Origin: Sphingobacterium puteale
GTDB lineage: Bacteria > Bacteroidota > Bacteroidia > Sphingobacteriales > Sphingobacteriaceae
DNA length: 64,000 nucleotides
NCBI RefSeq assembly: GCF_003627955.1
Contig: NZ_RBWS01000012.1
Coordinates: 124,001-188,000 of the forward strand
Direction: 5' to 3'
Shown here piece by piece: positions 18,034 to 27,430 of this stretch; the stretch's first letter is position 1; each line of letters begins with the position of its first letter. Under the pieces are notes generated by a model. The model searched no databases and was not told where the DNA came from. It saw only the letters and a program-made list of their open reading frames with translations. Both the position numbers and the translations under genes were made by a program.

Positions 18034-18087
18034 TTTTTCGTTAATTTCAACCATCATTTTTGGGGATAGTTTGTGAAATTAATATAT

Positions 18088-19680
18088 ATGGCAGATAGAA
18101 AGGTAGATTTTTTGGTCATTGGATCAGGTATTGCCGGATTGAGCTTTGCATTAAAAGCTTCTAAATTTGGTAAAGTGTTGATAGTCACCAAGTCCAATGA
18201 GGATGAGTCTAATACGAAATATGCGCAGGGGGGAGTGGCTGCCGTTGTGGATAAGTCTGATAGCTTCGAAAAGCATATCATTGATACTCAGATAGCTGGG
18301 GATGGATTATGTGATGTGGAAATTGTGGAAAACGTCGTTAGGGAAGCACCGGACCGTATTGCTGAACTTATTTCCTACGGAACCTCATTTGACAAGGAAG
18401 AATCCGGGGTATATGACCTGGCTAAAGAGGGCGGGCATTCAGCTCACCGTATTCTTCATTATAAGGATATAACAGGTTACGAAATAGAAAGAGCGCTGTT
18501 GGAACAGGCCCATAGCGATCCCAATATTGAAATAGTAACACATTATTTTGCCATTGATCTGATTACCCAACATCATATGGGGGAATATGTCGATAAAAAT
18601 AGGGAAGATATTACCTGTTATGGTATCTATGCTTTCAATACTTCATCGCACCTCGTGGACAAAATTTTAAGTAGGGTGACTGTCATGGCTTCCGGTGGAG
18701 CTGGCCATGTGTACTCGAGTACAACGAACCCGACTATTGCTACCGGTGATGGTATAGCCATGGTTTACCGGGCCAAGGGCAAGGTGCGTAATATGGAATT
18801 TATGCAGTTTCATCCCACTTCATTATATAATCCTAAAGATTCTCCGGCATTTTTGGTGTCTGAAGCCGTTCGCGGTTTCGGAGGAATTCTTAGACGTGTG
18901 AATGGAGAGTCTTTTATGGAGGAATATGATGAGCGAGCATCATTGGCTCCCAGGGATATTGTCGCACGGGCCATAGATGCCGAGATGAAAAAATCGGGTA
19001 TAGATTATGTGTATTTGGATATTACCCATAGGGATAAGGAGGATATCATTAAGCATTTTCCAAATATTTATGAGAAGTGTCTCTCCATAGGATTGGATAT
19101 GGCGACAGACTTTATACCGGTCACTCCGGCAGCACATTATCTATGCGGGGGAATTTATGTGGATGATTTCGGAAGAAGCAGTATACGCAACCTGTACGCT
19201 TGTGGTGAGTGTTCGTCAACCGGACTACATGGGGCAAATCGTTTAGCTTCGAATTCTTTGCTGGAAGCCCTTGTATATGCTCATCGCATCTTTTTGGATG
19301 GGACCAAAGCGATCGAGTCCATACATTACGTTACTGATGTTCCGGATTGGGATGACTCGAAAACTTCACTTTCTAATGAGGATATTTTGGTTAGTCATAA
19401 CCTGCGTGAATGTCAGAAAATTATGAGTGACTATGTAGGTATTGTCCGATCAGATTTTAGATTGGAACGAGCCCTAAAGCGTCTACATTTATTATATGAG
19501 GAAACGGAGGATTTTTATCGTAACACAAGGCTCTCTGTGAAGCTTTGTGAGCTGCGTAATGTGATCCAGGTAGCTTATATTGTAACCAAGTCGGCTATGT
19601 TGAGGAAAGAGAGTAGGGGCCTGCATTATACGACGGATTATCCACAGCACTCAACTGTATTACAAGACACTATATTTTAG
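18088..19680 (+). CDS. nadB: L-aspartate oxidase
   Basis: NadB is the FAD enzyme that oxidises L-aspartate to iminoaspartate, the first step of de novo NAD synthesis. With the ATG at 18088 it has 530 residues; a GTG 15 nt earlier is possible but puts extra residues before the FAD fold. Seen are the dinucleotide motif VIGSGIAGLSFA, the YAQGGVAAV segment, the ASGGAGHVY block, HPTSLY, the RDIVARAI segment and the C-terminal GLHGANRLASNSLLE motif of the fumarate reductase/NadB family. The gene starts right after the candidate origin and is 5 nt from the next gene. Confidence 0.97.
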   Translation: MADRKVDFLVIGSGIAGLSFALKASKFGKVLIVTKSNEDESNTKYAQGGVAAVVDKSDSFEKHIIDTQIAGDGLCDVEIVENVVREAPDRIAELISYGTSFDKEESGVYDLAKEGGHSAHRILHYKDITGYEIERALLEQAHSDPNIEIVTHYFAIDLITQHHMGEYVDKNREDITCYGIYAFNTSSHLVDKILSRVTVMASGGAGHVYSSTTNPTIATGDGIAMVYRAKGKVRNMEFMQFHPTSLYNPKDSPAFLVSEAVRGFGGILRRVNGESFMEEYDERASLAPRDIVARAIDAEMKKSGIDYVYLDITHRDKEDIIKHFPNIYEKCLSIGLDMATDFIPVTPAAHYLCGGIYVDDFGRSSIRNLYACGECSSTGLHGANRLASNSLLEALVYAHRIFLDGTKAIESIHYVTDVPDWDDSKTSLSNEDILVSHNLRECQKIMSDYVGIVRSDFRLERALKRLHLLYEETEDFYRNTRLSVKLCELRNVIQVAYIVTKSAMLRKESRGLHYTTDYPQHSTVLQDTIF

Positions 19681-19685
19681 GAGCT

Positions 19686-20192
19686 ATGGCACTTATTTTA
19701 CCTGTTCTGGACAAGTCTCCACTGATCGCGGAAGAATGCTTTTTAGCACCCAATTCGACGATTGTTGGCGATGTGGAGATTGGGCACCATTGTTCGGTTT
19801 GGTTCAATGCAGTGATCCGCGGAGACGTTAATTATATTCGTATAGGTCATTATACAAATATCCAGGATGGCGCTGTTATTCACTGTACCTATCAAAAGTG
19901 CGGGACTACCATTGGTAGTTACGTGAATATTGGGCATCAGGCAATGGTGCACGGATGTATCGTGGAAGATTATGTGTTGATCGGGATGGGAGCTATCGTA
20001 ATGGATAATGCTGTAGTAGAATCCAATGTAATTATCGCGGCTGGCGCTGTTGTTTTGGAGAATACGCGTTGTGAGTCCGGTTTTTTATATGCCGGCGTTC
20101 CGGCTAAAAAGATAAAAGCGCTGACTGAGGAGCAGAAAGCGCTTTTGCAGCAATTGCCGCACAACTACGTATTATATAGTTCCTGGTTTTAG
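19686..20192 (+). CDS. Gamma-carbonic anhydrase-like hexapeptide protein
   Basis: This 168-residue left-handed beta-helix protein belongs to the gamma-CA/YrdA/PaaY family. Hexapeptide repeats run from about 20 to 140. The three zinc-ligand histidines are in place (H66, H84, H89), as is Arg45 in the IRGD motif. A short C-terminal helix (LTEEQKALLQQL) closes it. It follows nadB by 5 nt and is probably cotranscribed. Many members have no measurable anhydrase activity, so the substrate is uncertain; acyl transfer is less likely because the length and His set match gamma-CA. Confidence 0.88.
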   Translation: MALILPVLDKSPLIAEECFLAPNSTIVGDVEIGHHCSVWFNAVIRGDVNYIRIGHYTNIQDGAVIHCTYQKCGTTIGSYVNIGHQAMVHGCIVEDYVLIGMGAIVMDNAVVESNVIIAAGAVVLENTRCESGFLYAGVPAKKIKALTEEQKALLQQLPHNYVLYSSWF

Positions 20193-20247
20193 CTTAAACG
20201 TATTAGCAAATACATTTTTTGTCTTTTCTTTAGCAGTGACCTTGACT

Positions 20248-21927
20248 TTATTCCTTTTTGAGCGCACTTATTGAAAAGCTATCTTTTTGTTCCCAGTTTG
20301 CACGTATCGTGAAAACCTTGTTTAAATACACAACGGGTTCTGGAAAAGTCTTCTTTTCAACATCTCCGGTATCCCATATGCCGTTGTCATTGTCATCCCG
20401 AATGACACGTATGGTATATTTTCCCCCCGGAAATTGTTTATAAGCTACAGAAGCATTATTGCTGGTAATTTTATCAATTCTATATATTTTATCTTTTTTC
20501 TCATTGATCAGTTCGACCAGGTAGGTTGTGTTGCTATCCAGATCGGTGAAATCAAATGTTAGATCCCCATAGTTTTCGCTATCGTCGTATGTCAGATCGA
20601 ATTTTTTCTCTTTATTTTGTTCCCCGAAATATCCTGTTATGGCACCTTCGGTAAATTCTATTTGATATTTTTTATCCTTTTTCCAATTATAACGGATGTG
20701 GTAAATATTGGCATCATTTGTATCCACTGCCAATTGATAATTTGTTCTTACAAGCGAGTCTTCTTTGAATTTTAACTTTGCCTTGTCTATATTTTTTATT
20801 GGTGTAAAGGCTGATACCTGAAGGTGATTGATTCTGTCCACTTTTCCATTATTTGGTGTAAATTGAGGGTCAATTACCTGTTCGATTTTTACATTTCCCT
20901 TTCTGACGAGAATGGTATCCAACGGTTTTTCATTTTCCGTTAGAACGAGTTTTAAAGAGTCTATTTTCAGGTTTGGCAGAAATAAAGTTGCGGAATCAGA
21001 ACTCTTCGAGAACCGTACTATTTTATCCTTGTTGTTGACTTCGTCATTCAGAATATGGAGTTTGGGTTTGTCCACTCTTCTATTGAAAATGAGGAGTACA
21101 CTACCATTTTTTTCAAACTTCTTTTCCTGGGTACGGAATTTCTTTGGAATTGCTTTAAATATTTCGAGATTGATATTGGTAAGATCTTGCCCCAATACGA
21201 TGGAATCTTTTAGAAAACCTATTTCTTCATCAGGTGCATTATAGATCCGGTCATTGTTCTTTTCCTGGAGTGCATAGATACGATATGTCCCTTCCCGGAG
21301 ATTATTAAGTTTATAATTTCCGGCAGTATCCGTTGTTGTAAAAATATTCGCTTTCTTTTTTCCGAAAATTGAATCTTGACTGATGGGGATTAGAAGAACT
21401 TTAACCTCTTTCAGGACTTCTTTTGTGATTGCGCTCTTTACATTGCCCGATATGCTGAGTGAGTCAATTTTATCGCCCGTTGCAAATACATAAGCATAAT
21501 TTACCAATGCATTTCCTGCATTATAATCGACAAGACCTTTACCAAAATAAATGCTATAGGTTGTATTTTTTTCCAGGGAATCGGGTAAAGTGATTTCCAG
21601 ATTTTTTTTCTTGACTTTGAATTGGGGAGCAGTCCCCATATCGGGTGTGACACTAAATTCCTTTTGTTGATTGGCCAACTTGACATACTCATCAAATGTA
21701 ATGAGTATTTTTTTCTCCGTAAAACTCTTCGAAAAGTTCGTAGGACTTTCCTGTAGTATTTTTGGTGGAATAGAATCTTTGGGCCCTCCTGTCGGCTGTT
21801 GTATGCTCGCACATTGTATTGACAAGCCAATGAGCATTATAAACATGCTTAAAATAAGTAATCTCGTTTTTAAGCTACTTTTTAGCCGTTCTGAACTACT
21901 TTTATTATTTTTTAAAGAAGTTGTCAT
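20248..21927 (-). CDS. Secreted lipoprotein with Ig-like (Big_5) domain
   Basis: This 559-residue protein has a positively charged N-terminus, a hydrophobic segment and a lipobox ending LSIQC (Cys39). Next come GGPKDSIPP and a Big_5 Ig-like domain (about 50-155) whose TFDEYV and YSIYFGKGLVDYN segments are usual in Bacteroidota. A carboxypeptidase-regulatory-like beta domain follows (TDTAGNYKLNNLREGTYRIYAL, 203-224). The rest is beta-rich and ends in a DDNDNGIWDTG-type calcium-like loop. It is probably an outer-membrane-anchored surface protein. It is conserved in the phylum but no function is known to me. Confidence 0.8.
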   Translation of the reverse strand: MTTSLKNNKSSSERLKSSLKTRLLILSMFIMLIGLSIQCASIQQPTGGPKDSIPPKILQESPTNFSKSFTEKKILITFDEYVKLANQQKEFSVTPDMGTAPQFKVKKKNLEITLPDSLEKNTTYSIYFGKGLVDYNAGNALVNYAYVFATGDKIDSLSISGNVKSAITKEVLKEVKVLLIPISQDSIFGKKKANIFTTTDTAGNYKLNNLREGTYRIYALQEKNNDRIYNAPDEEIGFLKDSIVLGQDLTNINLEIFKAIPKKFRTQEKKFEKNGSVLLIFNRRVDKPKLHILNDEVNNKDKIVRFSKSSDSATLFLPNLKIDSLKLVLTENEKPLDTILVRKGNVKIEQVIDPQFTPNNGKVDRINHLQVSAFTPIKNIDKAKLKFKEDSLVRTNYQLAVDTNDANIYHIRYNWKKDKKYQIEFTEGAITGYFGEQNKEKKFDLTYDDSENYGDLTFDFTDLDSNTTYLVELINEKKDKIYRIDKITSNNASVAYKQFPGGKYTIRVIRDDNDNGIWDTGDVEKKTFPEPVVYLNKVFTIRANWEQKDSFSISALKKE

Positions 21928-22004
21928 AAAAAATAGAATATTGTCTTAAATCGCTTATTTTAAGCTTGTTTATTTTTATTTATAATAATCTGATAATCAG
22001 TTAA

Positions 22005-23864
22005 TTAACTCATGTGTACCATCAAAACGCTGATATCTGACGGTGATACGCCTGAAATTCGGGAAGCCTGCCCTAATGTTCTCGGTTTTACTTTCGCTAA
22101 TTTCTGCCTGGCTTCTATGGACAGTGAAGTTAACAAACTATAATCGAAATCAGGATTTATTTCTCTATCTTCCATCTTCTTCATGCGATTGACGATTTCG
22201 ATTTCCTTTTCGAAATAGCTTTCGTATTTGAGATTAATTTCAGCCTGCTCTATGGTTTCTTTATCAAATTGGGAAACGTATTGAGCGAAGCCTTCGTCCC
22301 CTTTGACGATGTCCTGTATATTAACCTGCGGTCTGGCAAGAACGTTACTTAAACGTGTTTTCTGTGGAAGCGCACTTGAACCAACCTCGGCCATTACAGT
22401 ATTCATCTTTTCGAGATCTGTCGAATTCTGCTTGAGGTATTCAATGATGTTATTCGAGTTTTCTATTTTATCCTGCACTTTCCTTAGTCTTTCCTCACTG
22501 ACCAACCCTAGTTTGTAAGCTAAAGGCGTAAGGCGGATATCGGCATTATCCTGACGTAATAACAGCCTGTGTTCTGCTCTTGAAGTGAACATACGGTAGG
22601 GTTCTTCGGTTCCTTTTGTGACGAGGTCATCCACCAGTACCCCGATATAGGACTCAGATCTTTTTAGAATAAGTTCTTTATCGTCATTGACACGTTGATG
22701 TGCATTTATACCAGCAAGGAAACCTTGTGCTGCTGCTTCTTCGTACCCTGTGGTTCCATTGATCTGTCCGGCGAAGAAGAGATGTTTTACCAATTGAGTT
22801 TCCAATGTTAGGTCAAGCTGCATTGGCGGAAAGTAATCGTATTCTATTGCATATCCCGGGCGGTACATCTTTGCATTTTCAAAACCCGGGATGAGTTGAA
22901 GTGCTTTTAGCTGTACATCTTCGGGAAGAGAGGTAGAGAAACCATTTACATATATTTCCACTGTTTTGAATCCTTCCGGTTCCACAAAAATCTGATGTCG
23001 CTCACGTTCTGCAAAACGGTTGATCTTGTCTTCTATGGAAGGACAATAGCGTGGTCCCAATCCTTTGATCCGTCCAGTAAACATGGGTGATTTTTCAAAT
23101 CCGGTGCGGAGCATTTCGTGTACCTTTTCATTAGTATATGTAATCCAGCAACAGCGTTGTTCGGTAGGCATCTCTACATTTGTATAAGAGAATCGTCCCT
23201 TCTTTTCATCGCCCCACTGTTCTTCCATGAGCGCATAGTTTAGACTGCGACCATCAATTCTCGGTGGAGTACCGGTTTTCATTCTGCCCGATTCGAAGCC
23301 CAGTGAAACGAGCTGTTCGGTTAGTCCTGTAGCCGCCTTCTCTCCTGTCCTGCCGCCGCCAAATTTTTTATCACCAATGTGTATCACCCCGTTTAAGAAT
23401 GTTCCATTTGTTAAGACAACAGTATCCGATTCAATTTCTATTCCCATAGAAGTGATTACTCCGCATGCTTTTCCGTTTTTAACAATGACCTCTTTTACGG
23501 TGTCTTGCCACATGTCCAGGTTAGGTAAAGATTCCAATTGTAATCTCCACTCCTCTGCAAATCGCATCCGGTCATTTTGTGTACGTGGACTCCACATTGC
23601 TGGGCCTTTTGAAAGATTAAGCATGCGGAATTGAATCGTTGATTTATCTGCAATGATCCCGGTGTATCCACCCATAGCATCTATCTCTCTTACGATTTGT
23701 CCTTTGGCTACCCCACCTATAGCTGGGTTGCAACTCATCTGAGCTATCACACCCATATTCATTGTAATAAGTAATGTGGAAGAACCCAGGTTGGCTGCTG
23801 CTGCTGCTGCTTCACATCCGGCATGTCCGGCACCTACTACAATTACATTATATTTTTTAAACAT
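22005..23864 (-). CDS. mnmG: tRNA uridine-5-carboxymethylaminomethyl modification enzyme MnmG (GidA)
   Basis: MnmG, with MnmE, adds the carboxymethylaminomethyl group to U34 of certain tRNAs using FAD and folate. The 619-residue protein has the FAD motif VVGAGHAGCEAA (9-20), the CNPAIGG segment, FLNGVIHIG, GRTGEKAATGL, the RYCPSIEDK motif and the C-terminal helical domain ending QASRISGVSPSDISVL. Length is normal. The old name gidA reflects its common place beside oriC, which agrees with the candidate origin 4 kb away. Two parS-like sites lie just upstream. Confidence 0.98.
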   Translation of the reverse strand: MFKKYNVIVVGAGHAGCEAAAAAANLGSSTLLITMNMGVIAQMSCNPAIGGVAKGQIVREIDAMGGYTGIIADKSTIQFRMLNLSKGPAMWSPRTQNDRMRFAEEWRLQLESLPNLDMWQDTVKEVIVKNGKACGVITSMGIEIESDTVVLTNGTFLNGVIHIGDKKFGGGRTGEKAATGLTEQLVSLGFESGRMKTGTPPRIDGRSLNYALMEEQWGDEKKGRFSYTNVEMPTEQRCCWITYTNEKVHEMLRTGFEKSPMFTGRIKGLGPRYCPSIEDKINRFAERERHQIFVEPEGFKTVEIYVNGFSTSLPEDVQLKALQLIPGFENAKMYRPGYAIEYDYFPPMQLDLTLETQLVKHLFFAGQINGTTGYEEAAAQGFLAGINAHQRVNDDKELILKRSESYIGVLVDDLVTKGTEEPYRMFTSRAEHRLLLRQDNADIRLTPLAYKLGLVSEERLRKVQDKIENSNNIIEYLKQNSTDLEKMNTVMAEVGSSALPQKTRLSNVLARPQVNIQDIVKGDEGFAQYVSQFDKETIEQAEINLKYESYFEKEIEIVNRMKKMEDREINPDFDYSLLTSLSIEARQKLAKVKPRTLGQASRISGVSPSDISVLMVHMS

Positions 23865-23875
23865 TTTTATTTCCT

Positions 23876-23891
23876 TGTTCCACGTGAAACG
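23876..23891. promoter_or_regulatory. parS-like site 1
   Basis: TGTTCCACGTGAAACG matches the bacterial parS consensus TGTTTCACGTGAAACA at 14 of 16 positions. It lies 12 nt upstream of the mnmG start codon, in the mnmG/ABC-F gap. Confidence 0.65.
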
Positions 23892-23929
23892 TGGCTTTTT
23901 ATTTATCTACAAATTTACTCTTTTCTTTA

Positions 23930-23945
23930 CGTTCCACGTGAAACC
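23930..23945. promoter_or_regulatory. parS-like site 2
   Basis: CGTTCCACGTGAAACC matches the parS consensus at 13 of 16 positions and shares GTTCCACGTGAAAC exactly with site 1, 54 bp away. Two sites in one short gap argue against chance. Confidence 0.6.
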
Positions 23946-23957
23946 TAATGGAAAATT

Positions 23958-25823
23958 TTACATAAAATCGGCAAGATATAACCACCGCTCGGACTTTTGA
24001 TCTATTTGTTCTTGCATCGTTTTTATCTCTTCTGCGACTATTGAAAGCTTGGTATGATCTGTCAGTTGGTTTAGTTCTTCAGTCTTGGCTTTCACCTGTA
24101 GTTCGAGGTTTTGTATTTCTGTTTCGAGTTTGTTGTATTCGAGTTGCTCCTTATAAGAAAGCTTTTTCTTTTCCTCTTTAATCTGAGGCTTGGCTATTTC
24201 CTGAACATTCTTTTTTTGCTTTTCCTTTTCTAACTTTTGAAGTTCGTCTTGTTCTATTTTAAAGTCGGCATAGTTTCCGTTATAGATACGGATCTTGCCT
24301 GTTCCTTCAAATATAAAAAGTTGGTCAGTCAACTTATCCAATAGATATCTATCGTGAGATACCAATATCAGTACGCCTCTGTAGTTGTCGAGAAACTCTT
24401 CAAGTACATTTAGGGTATCGATGTCCAAATCATTGGAAGGTTCATCCAGTATAAGAAAATTTGGATTCTTCATCAATACCCGCATCAGCTGGAGACGTTT
24501 TCGCTCTCCGCCGCTCAGTTTGTTGACAAAGCCAAACTGCTTCTCCGGAGGAAACAAAAAGTGCGTGAGTAATTGAGATGCCGTAATTACCTCTCCGTTT
24601 GCCATCTCAATATAGTCCGCAATATTTTTCACAACATCAAGTACGCGGTCATTTTCGTTTACTTCGAGTCCCCCTTGTTTATAGTATCCGTATACGGTGG
24701 TCTCTCCTACTGCTATGGTTCCGGCATCCGGGGTTTCTTCTTTTGTGATAAGATTTAGAAAGGTCGATTTACCCGTGCCATTCTTTCCTGCTAGACCTAT
24801 GCGGTCTCCTTTTTTGAATGTGTAAGAAAAATCCGTAATGATTTCTTTTGGTCCATAATGTTTAGAGATCTTTTCCAACTCAAGAATTTTAGTTCCCTGT
24901 CTACTTACTTTTACACTAAGCTGAACAGAGTCGTTTCCCTTGATTGATTTTGATTTTTCCTCAAGATCGTAAAACGCTTCGATACGGGATTTCGATTTGG
25001 TACCCCGAGCCTGGGGCTGGCGCCGCATCCATTCCAACTCTTTACGTAGTAGATTTCTGCTCTTTTCAACCATGACTGCATCTATAGTTTCGCGATCTGA
25101 CTTCTTCTCCAAAAAATAGGAATAGTTACCTTTATATATATATAGATTGCCCCTATCCAGTTCCCGGATTTCCGTACAGATATTATCGAGAAAGTAGCGG
25201 TCGTGTGTGACCAAAAGTACAGTTTTATTTCCTGTTGTGAGCAGCTTCTCTAACCATTCAATGGTCTCTATATCCAGGTGGTTGGTTGGTTCATCGAGGA
25301 TATATACATCCGGCTCATCGATCAAAAGCTTGGCTAGTGCCAGTCTTTTGCGCTGCCCTCCGGAGAGACTTTTTATATCCTGTTGAAAGTCCATAATGTT
25401 TAGGCGATTTAAAATCGTCTTTATATTATGCTCATATTCCCAGGCATTCAGTGAACTTATTTTTTCCGTAAGGTCTTCTAATTTTTTTTGATCGATATCA
25501 CTGCTTTCAAGAAGTTCTTCATATTCCCTGATTAGACGTTGCTGATCGTTGTCCGCACTATATATAAAATCATTGATTGATTTTAATCCTGTGAAATCAG
25601 GATCTTGTTCGAGAAAACCTATTTTTATACCTTTTTCTTTGACAACTTTTCCTGCTGTTGGCAAGGTACGGTCTGCTAAAATAGAAAGCAATGTTGATTT
25701 GCCCGTACCATTTATTCCGACCAAAGCCACCCGCTCTCCTTTTTGAAGTCCGAAGTGTAAATCTCTAAAAAGCCACCTATCGTGGAAGGAATGGCTTACT
25801 TGTTCTGTAGCTAAAATACTCAC
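23958..25823 (-). CDS. ABC-F family ATPase (Uup-like)
   Basis: This 621-residue protein has two ABC ATPase domains and no membrane segment, the layout of ABC-F ribosome-associated proteins. P-loops are GINGTGKSTLL (37-47) and GKNGTGKSTFL near residue 346; signatures are LSGGQRKRLALAKLL and LSGGERKRLQLMRVL. The inter-domain linker carries the EWMRRQPQARGTKSK block. The C-terminus is a Lys/Glu coiled coil (about 530-610), which points to the Uup subgroup. The start is GTG at 25823. The role is probably in resolving stalled ribosomes or replication-linked structures. Confidence 0.9.
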   Translation of the reverse strand: MSILATEQVSHSFHDRWLFRDLHFGLQKGERVALVGINGTGKSTLLSILADRTLPTAGKVVKEKGIKIGFLEQDPDFTGLKSINDFIYSADNDQQRLIREYEELLESSDIDQKKLEDLTEKISSLNAWEYEHNIKTILNRLNIMDFQQDIKSLSGGQRKRLALAKLLIDEPDVYILDEPTNHLDIETIEWLEKLLTTGNKTVLLVTHDRYFLDNICTEIRELDRGNLYIYKGNYSYFLEKKSDRETIDAVMVEKSRNLLRKELEWMRRQPQARGTKSKSRIEAFYDLEEKSKSIKGNDSVQLSVKVSRQGTKILELEKISKHYGPKEIITDFSYTFKKGDRIGLAGKNGTGKSTFLNLITKEETPDAGTIAVGETTVYGYYKQGGLEVNENDRVLDVVKNIADYIEMANGEVITASQLLTHFLFPPEKQFGFVNKLSGGERKRLQLMRVLMKNPNFLILDEPSNDLDIDTLNVLEEFLDNYRGVLILVSHDRYLLDKLTDQLFIFEGTGKIRIYNGNYADFKIEQDELQKLEKEKQKKNVQEIAKPQIKEEKKKLSYKEQLEYNKLETEIQNLELQVKAKTEELNQLTDHTKLSIVAEEIKTMQEQIDQKSERWLYLADFM

Positions 25824-26184
25824 GTTATATCACCCAAAAATTAATTTTAGTCATTTTAATACAATAAAATTTCCTTCAAGAATTCATTACCCTTGATAGT
25901 TTTTAATGTTCTGAAAATCAAATAGTTGTGTTGTTTCTTTTTGATTTTCAATTATTTATATAGTGAATCAATAATCTGTTTTGATTGCTGACTAATTAAA
26001 TCTTTTGGGTGGCTTTCTATATGATGTTAACCGGTGCATGAGGCGTAAATTGTCGCCGTGTAGCATGGTCTCAGTAACAAGTTGATTTAGAATGCACGCA
26101 AAAATAAAGAAATAGTTTCTTATTCGATGCGAAAAAAGCGTCGTTGTGTGATAAATCGGCAATAATGATATTACCTTGATAAAT
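25824..26184. other. Intergenic region between the ABC-F gene and apaG
   Basis: About 360 nt without a gene. It contains an 11-bp inverted repeat, TGAAAATCAAA (25912-25922) and its complement (25940-25950), with no clear T run. Nothing else was recognised. Confidence 0.5.
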
Positions 26185-26571
26185 TTAATTCAATGCATAA
26201 TCCGCAATCAGATTGAAACGTGGTATTTCAACCTGAAAACTGCTATTATCCAAAGAACGGATCATGTTGTAATGGCCTTCCATGAAACCAAATTCACTGT
26301 TAAGATTACATCCCGAAGTATATTGATGTATCTGGCCCGGTTCGATGACGGGCTGCTCGCCTACAACACCTTCACCTGATACTTCCCTATAGTCGCCTTT
26401 TGCATCAAAAATTCTCCAGTAACGACTTATCAATTGTACCGTGTAATCGCTCAGATTTTCTATGCTGATGTGATAAGCAAACATAAAATGTTCACGGTCG
26501 GGATTAGAATACTCCGATTGATAGATGGTTTCAACCGAGATTTTTACGCCTTCTGTAATTTGTGTGATCAT
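26185..26571 (-). CDS. apaG: ApaG domain protein
   Basis: This 128-residue protein is a single ApaG (DUF525) beta-sandwich. The family marks are YHISIENLSDYTVQLISRYWRIFDA with its W, and the glycine-rich GEGVVGEQPVIEPG (75-88) followed by YTSGC and GFMEGHYNM. ApaG is linked in enterobacteria to Co2+/Mg2+ phenotypes, but its biochemical role is unclear. It stands alone on the minus strand and diverges from the RsmI-like gene. Family assignment is firm. Confidence 0.93.
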   Translation of the reverse strand: MITQITEGVKISVETIYQSEYSNPDREHFMFAYHISIENLSDYTVQLISRYWRIFDAKGDYREVSGEGVVGEQPVIEPGQIHQYTSGCNLNSEFGFMEGHYNMIRSLDNSSFQVEIPRFNLIADYALN

Positions 26572-26708
26572 TTGGATGATGTTTATTGTTGCAACAAATA
26601 CTTATGCTAAAATACTAATAATGAGTTTAAAATTTGCAAACTTAATCATTTTTAAAGGTTAAATTATGCTAAGTTTAAAATTACTACAATCAAATGATCG
26701 TTAATTAG

Positions 26709-26716
26709 TAGGTTTG
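26709..26716 (+). promoter_or_regulatory. -7 promoter element abutting the RsmI-like gene start
   Basis: TAGGTTTG fits TAnnTTTG and ends 3 nt before the ATG at 26720. If used, transcription would start at about the start codon. Confidence 0.5.
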
Positions 26717-26719
26717 TAT

Positions 26720-27430
26720 ATGGCAAATGGTATATTATATTTAATTCCCGTTCCTCTGAGCGATGATGCTGCATTCCAGTCTTTTACTCCCTATTTGGTC
26801 GAAACAATCAATGCATTGGACGAATATATCGTGGAAAATGAAAAGACTGCAAGAAAGTTTCTAAAGCTGGCTGGTTTAAAAATACCCCAAAGCGAATTGA
26901 AAATACATGATTATGGGAAGCATGCGCGGGACAAAGGAAATATCAACGATTTTTTTGAGGGCTTGAAGCAAGGTAAAAATGTCGGCTTAATGTCGGAGGC
27001 CGGCTGTCCGGGCGTAGCCGATCCCGGCGCTTCTGTTGTTGCCCGTGCTCATCAGCTCGGGATAAAAGTGGTGCCATTGGTTGGTCCCAGCTCGATCCTA
27101 TTGGCACTTATGGCTTCAGGATTTAGTGGACAGAAGTTTGCTTTTCAAGGTTATTTACCTATTGATAAAAATGAACGCACGAAGAAGATCAAAGATCTTG
27201 AACTGCAATCCATGCGGGAAAAGCAAACCCAGATTTTTATTGAAACACCTTTCCGAAACAATCACCTGCTCGAGGATCTTCTGAAAACCTGTAAAGCGAA
27301 TACCCAGCTCTGTGTAGCCTGTAATGTGACCTCTGCTGATGAATCTATACGGAGCCTGACCATTGCGGAATGGAAAAAACAGAAAGTGGATTATCATAAA
27401 AAGCCAACCATATTTTTATTATATGTCTGA
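26720..27430 (+). CDS. SAM-dependent tetrapyrrole-methylase family protein (RsmI-like)
   Basis: This 236-residue protein belongs to the tetrapyrrole methylase superfamily, COG0313 branch, which includes RsmI that 2'-O-methylates C1402 of 16S rRNA. It starts GILYLIPVPLSDDA and has NVGLMSEAGCPGVADPGA (91-108) and LVGPSSILLALMASGFSG, all typical. It is shorter than E. coli RsmI and lacks its C-terminal extension, as in a second Bacteroidota paralogue group, so the target may not be C1402. The ATG at 26720 is preferred to the TTG at 26714. Confidence 0.85.
   Translation: MANGILYLIPVPLSDDAAFQSFTPYLVETINALDEYIVENEKTARKFLKLAGLKIPQSELKIHDYGKHARDKGNINDFFEGLKQGKNVGLMSEAGCPGVADPGASVVARAHQLGIKVVPLVGPSSILLALMASGFSGQKFAFQGYLPIDKNERTKKIKDLELQSMREKQTQIFIETPFRNNHLLEDLLKTCKANTQLCVACNVTSADESIRSLTIAEWKKQKVDYHKKPTIFLLYV

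Larger units (their letters stand above)
15259..18087. other. Candidate replication origin region (oriC), 2.8 kb without genes
   Basis: No convincing ORF exists on either strand. The DNA is very AT-rich with long A and T runs. DnaA-box-like 9-mers cluster at the right end (17672-18033). A 58-bp palindrome (17568-17625) and several degenerate copies of an ~18-bp repeat are inside. Neighbours (dnaA, dnaN, mnmG, scpA, parS-like sites) are those found around bacterial origins, and hand-counted base skew differs on the two sides. This is inference; whole-chromosome skew is needed to confirm it. Confidence 0.6.
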
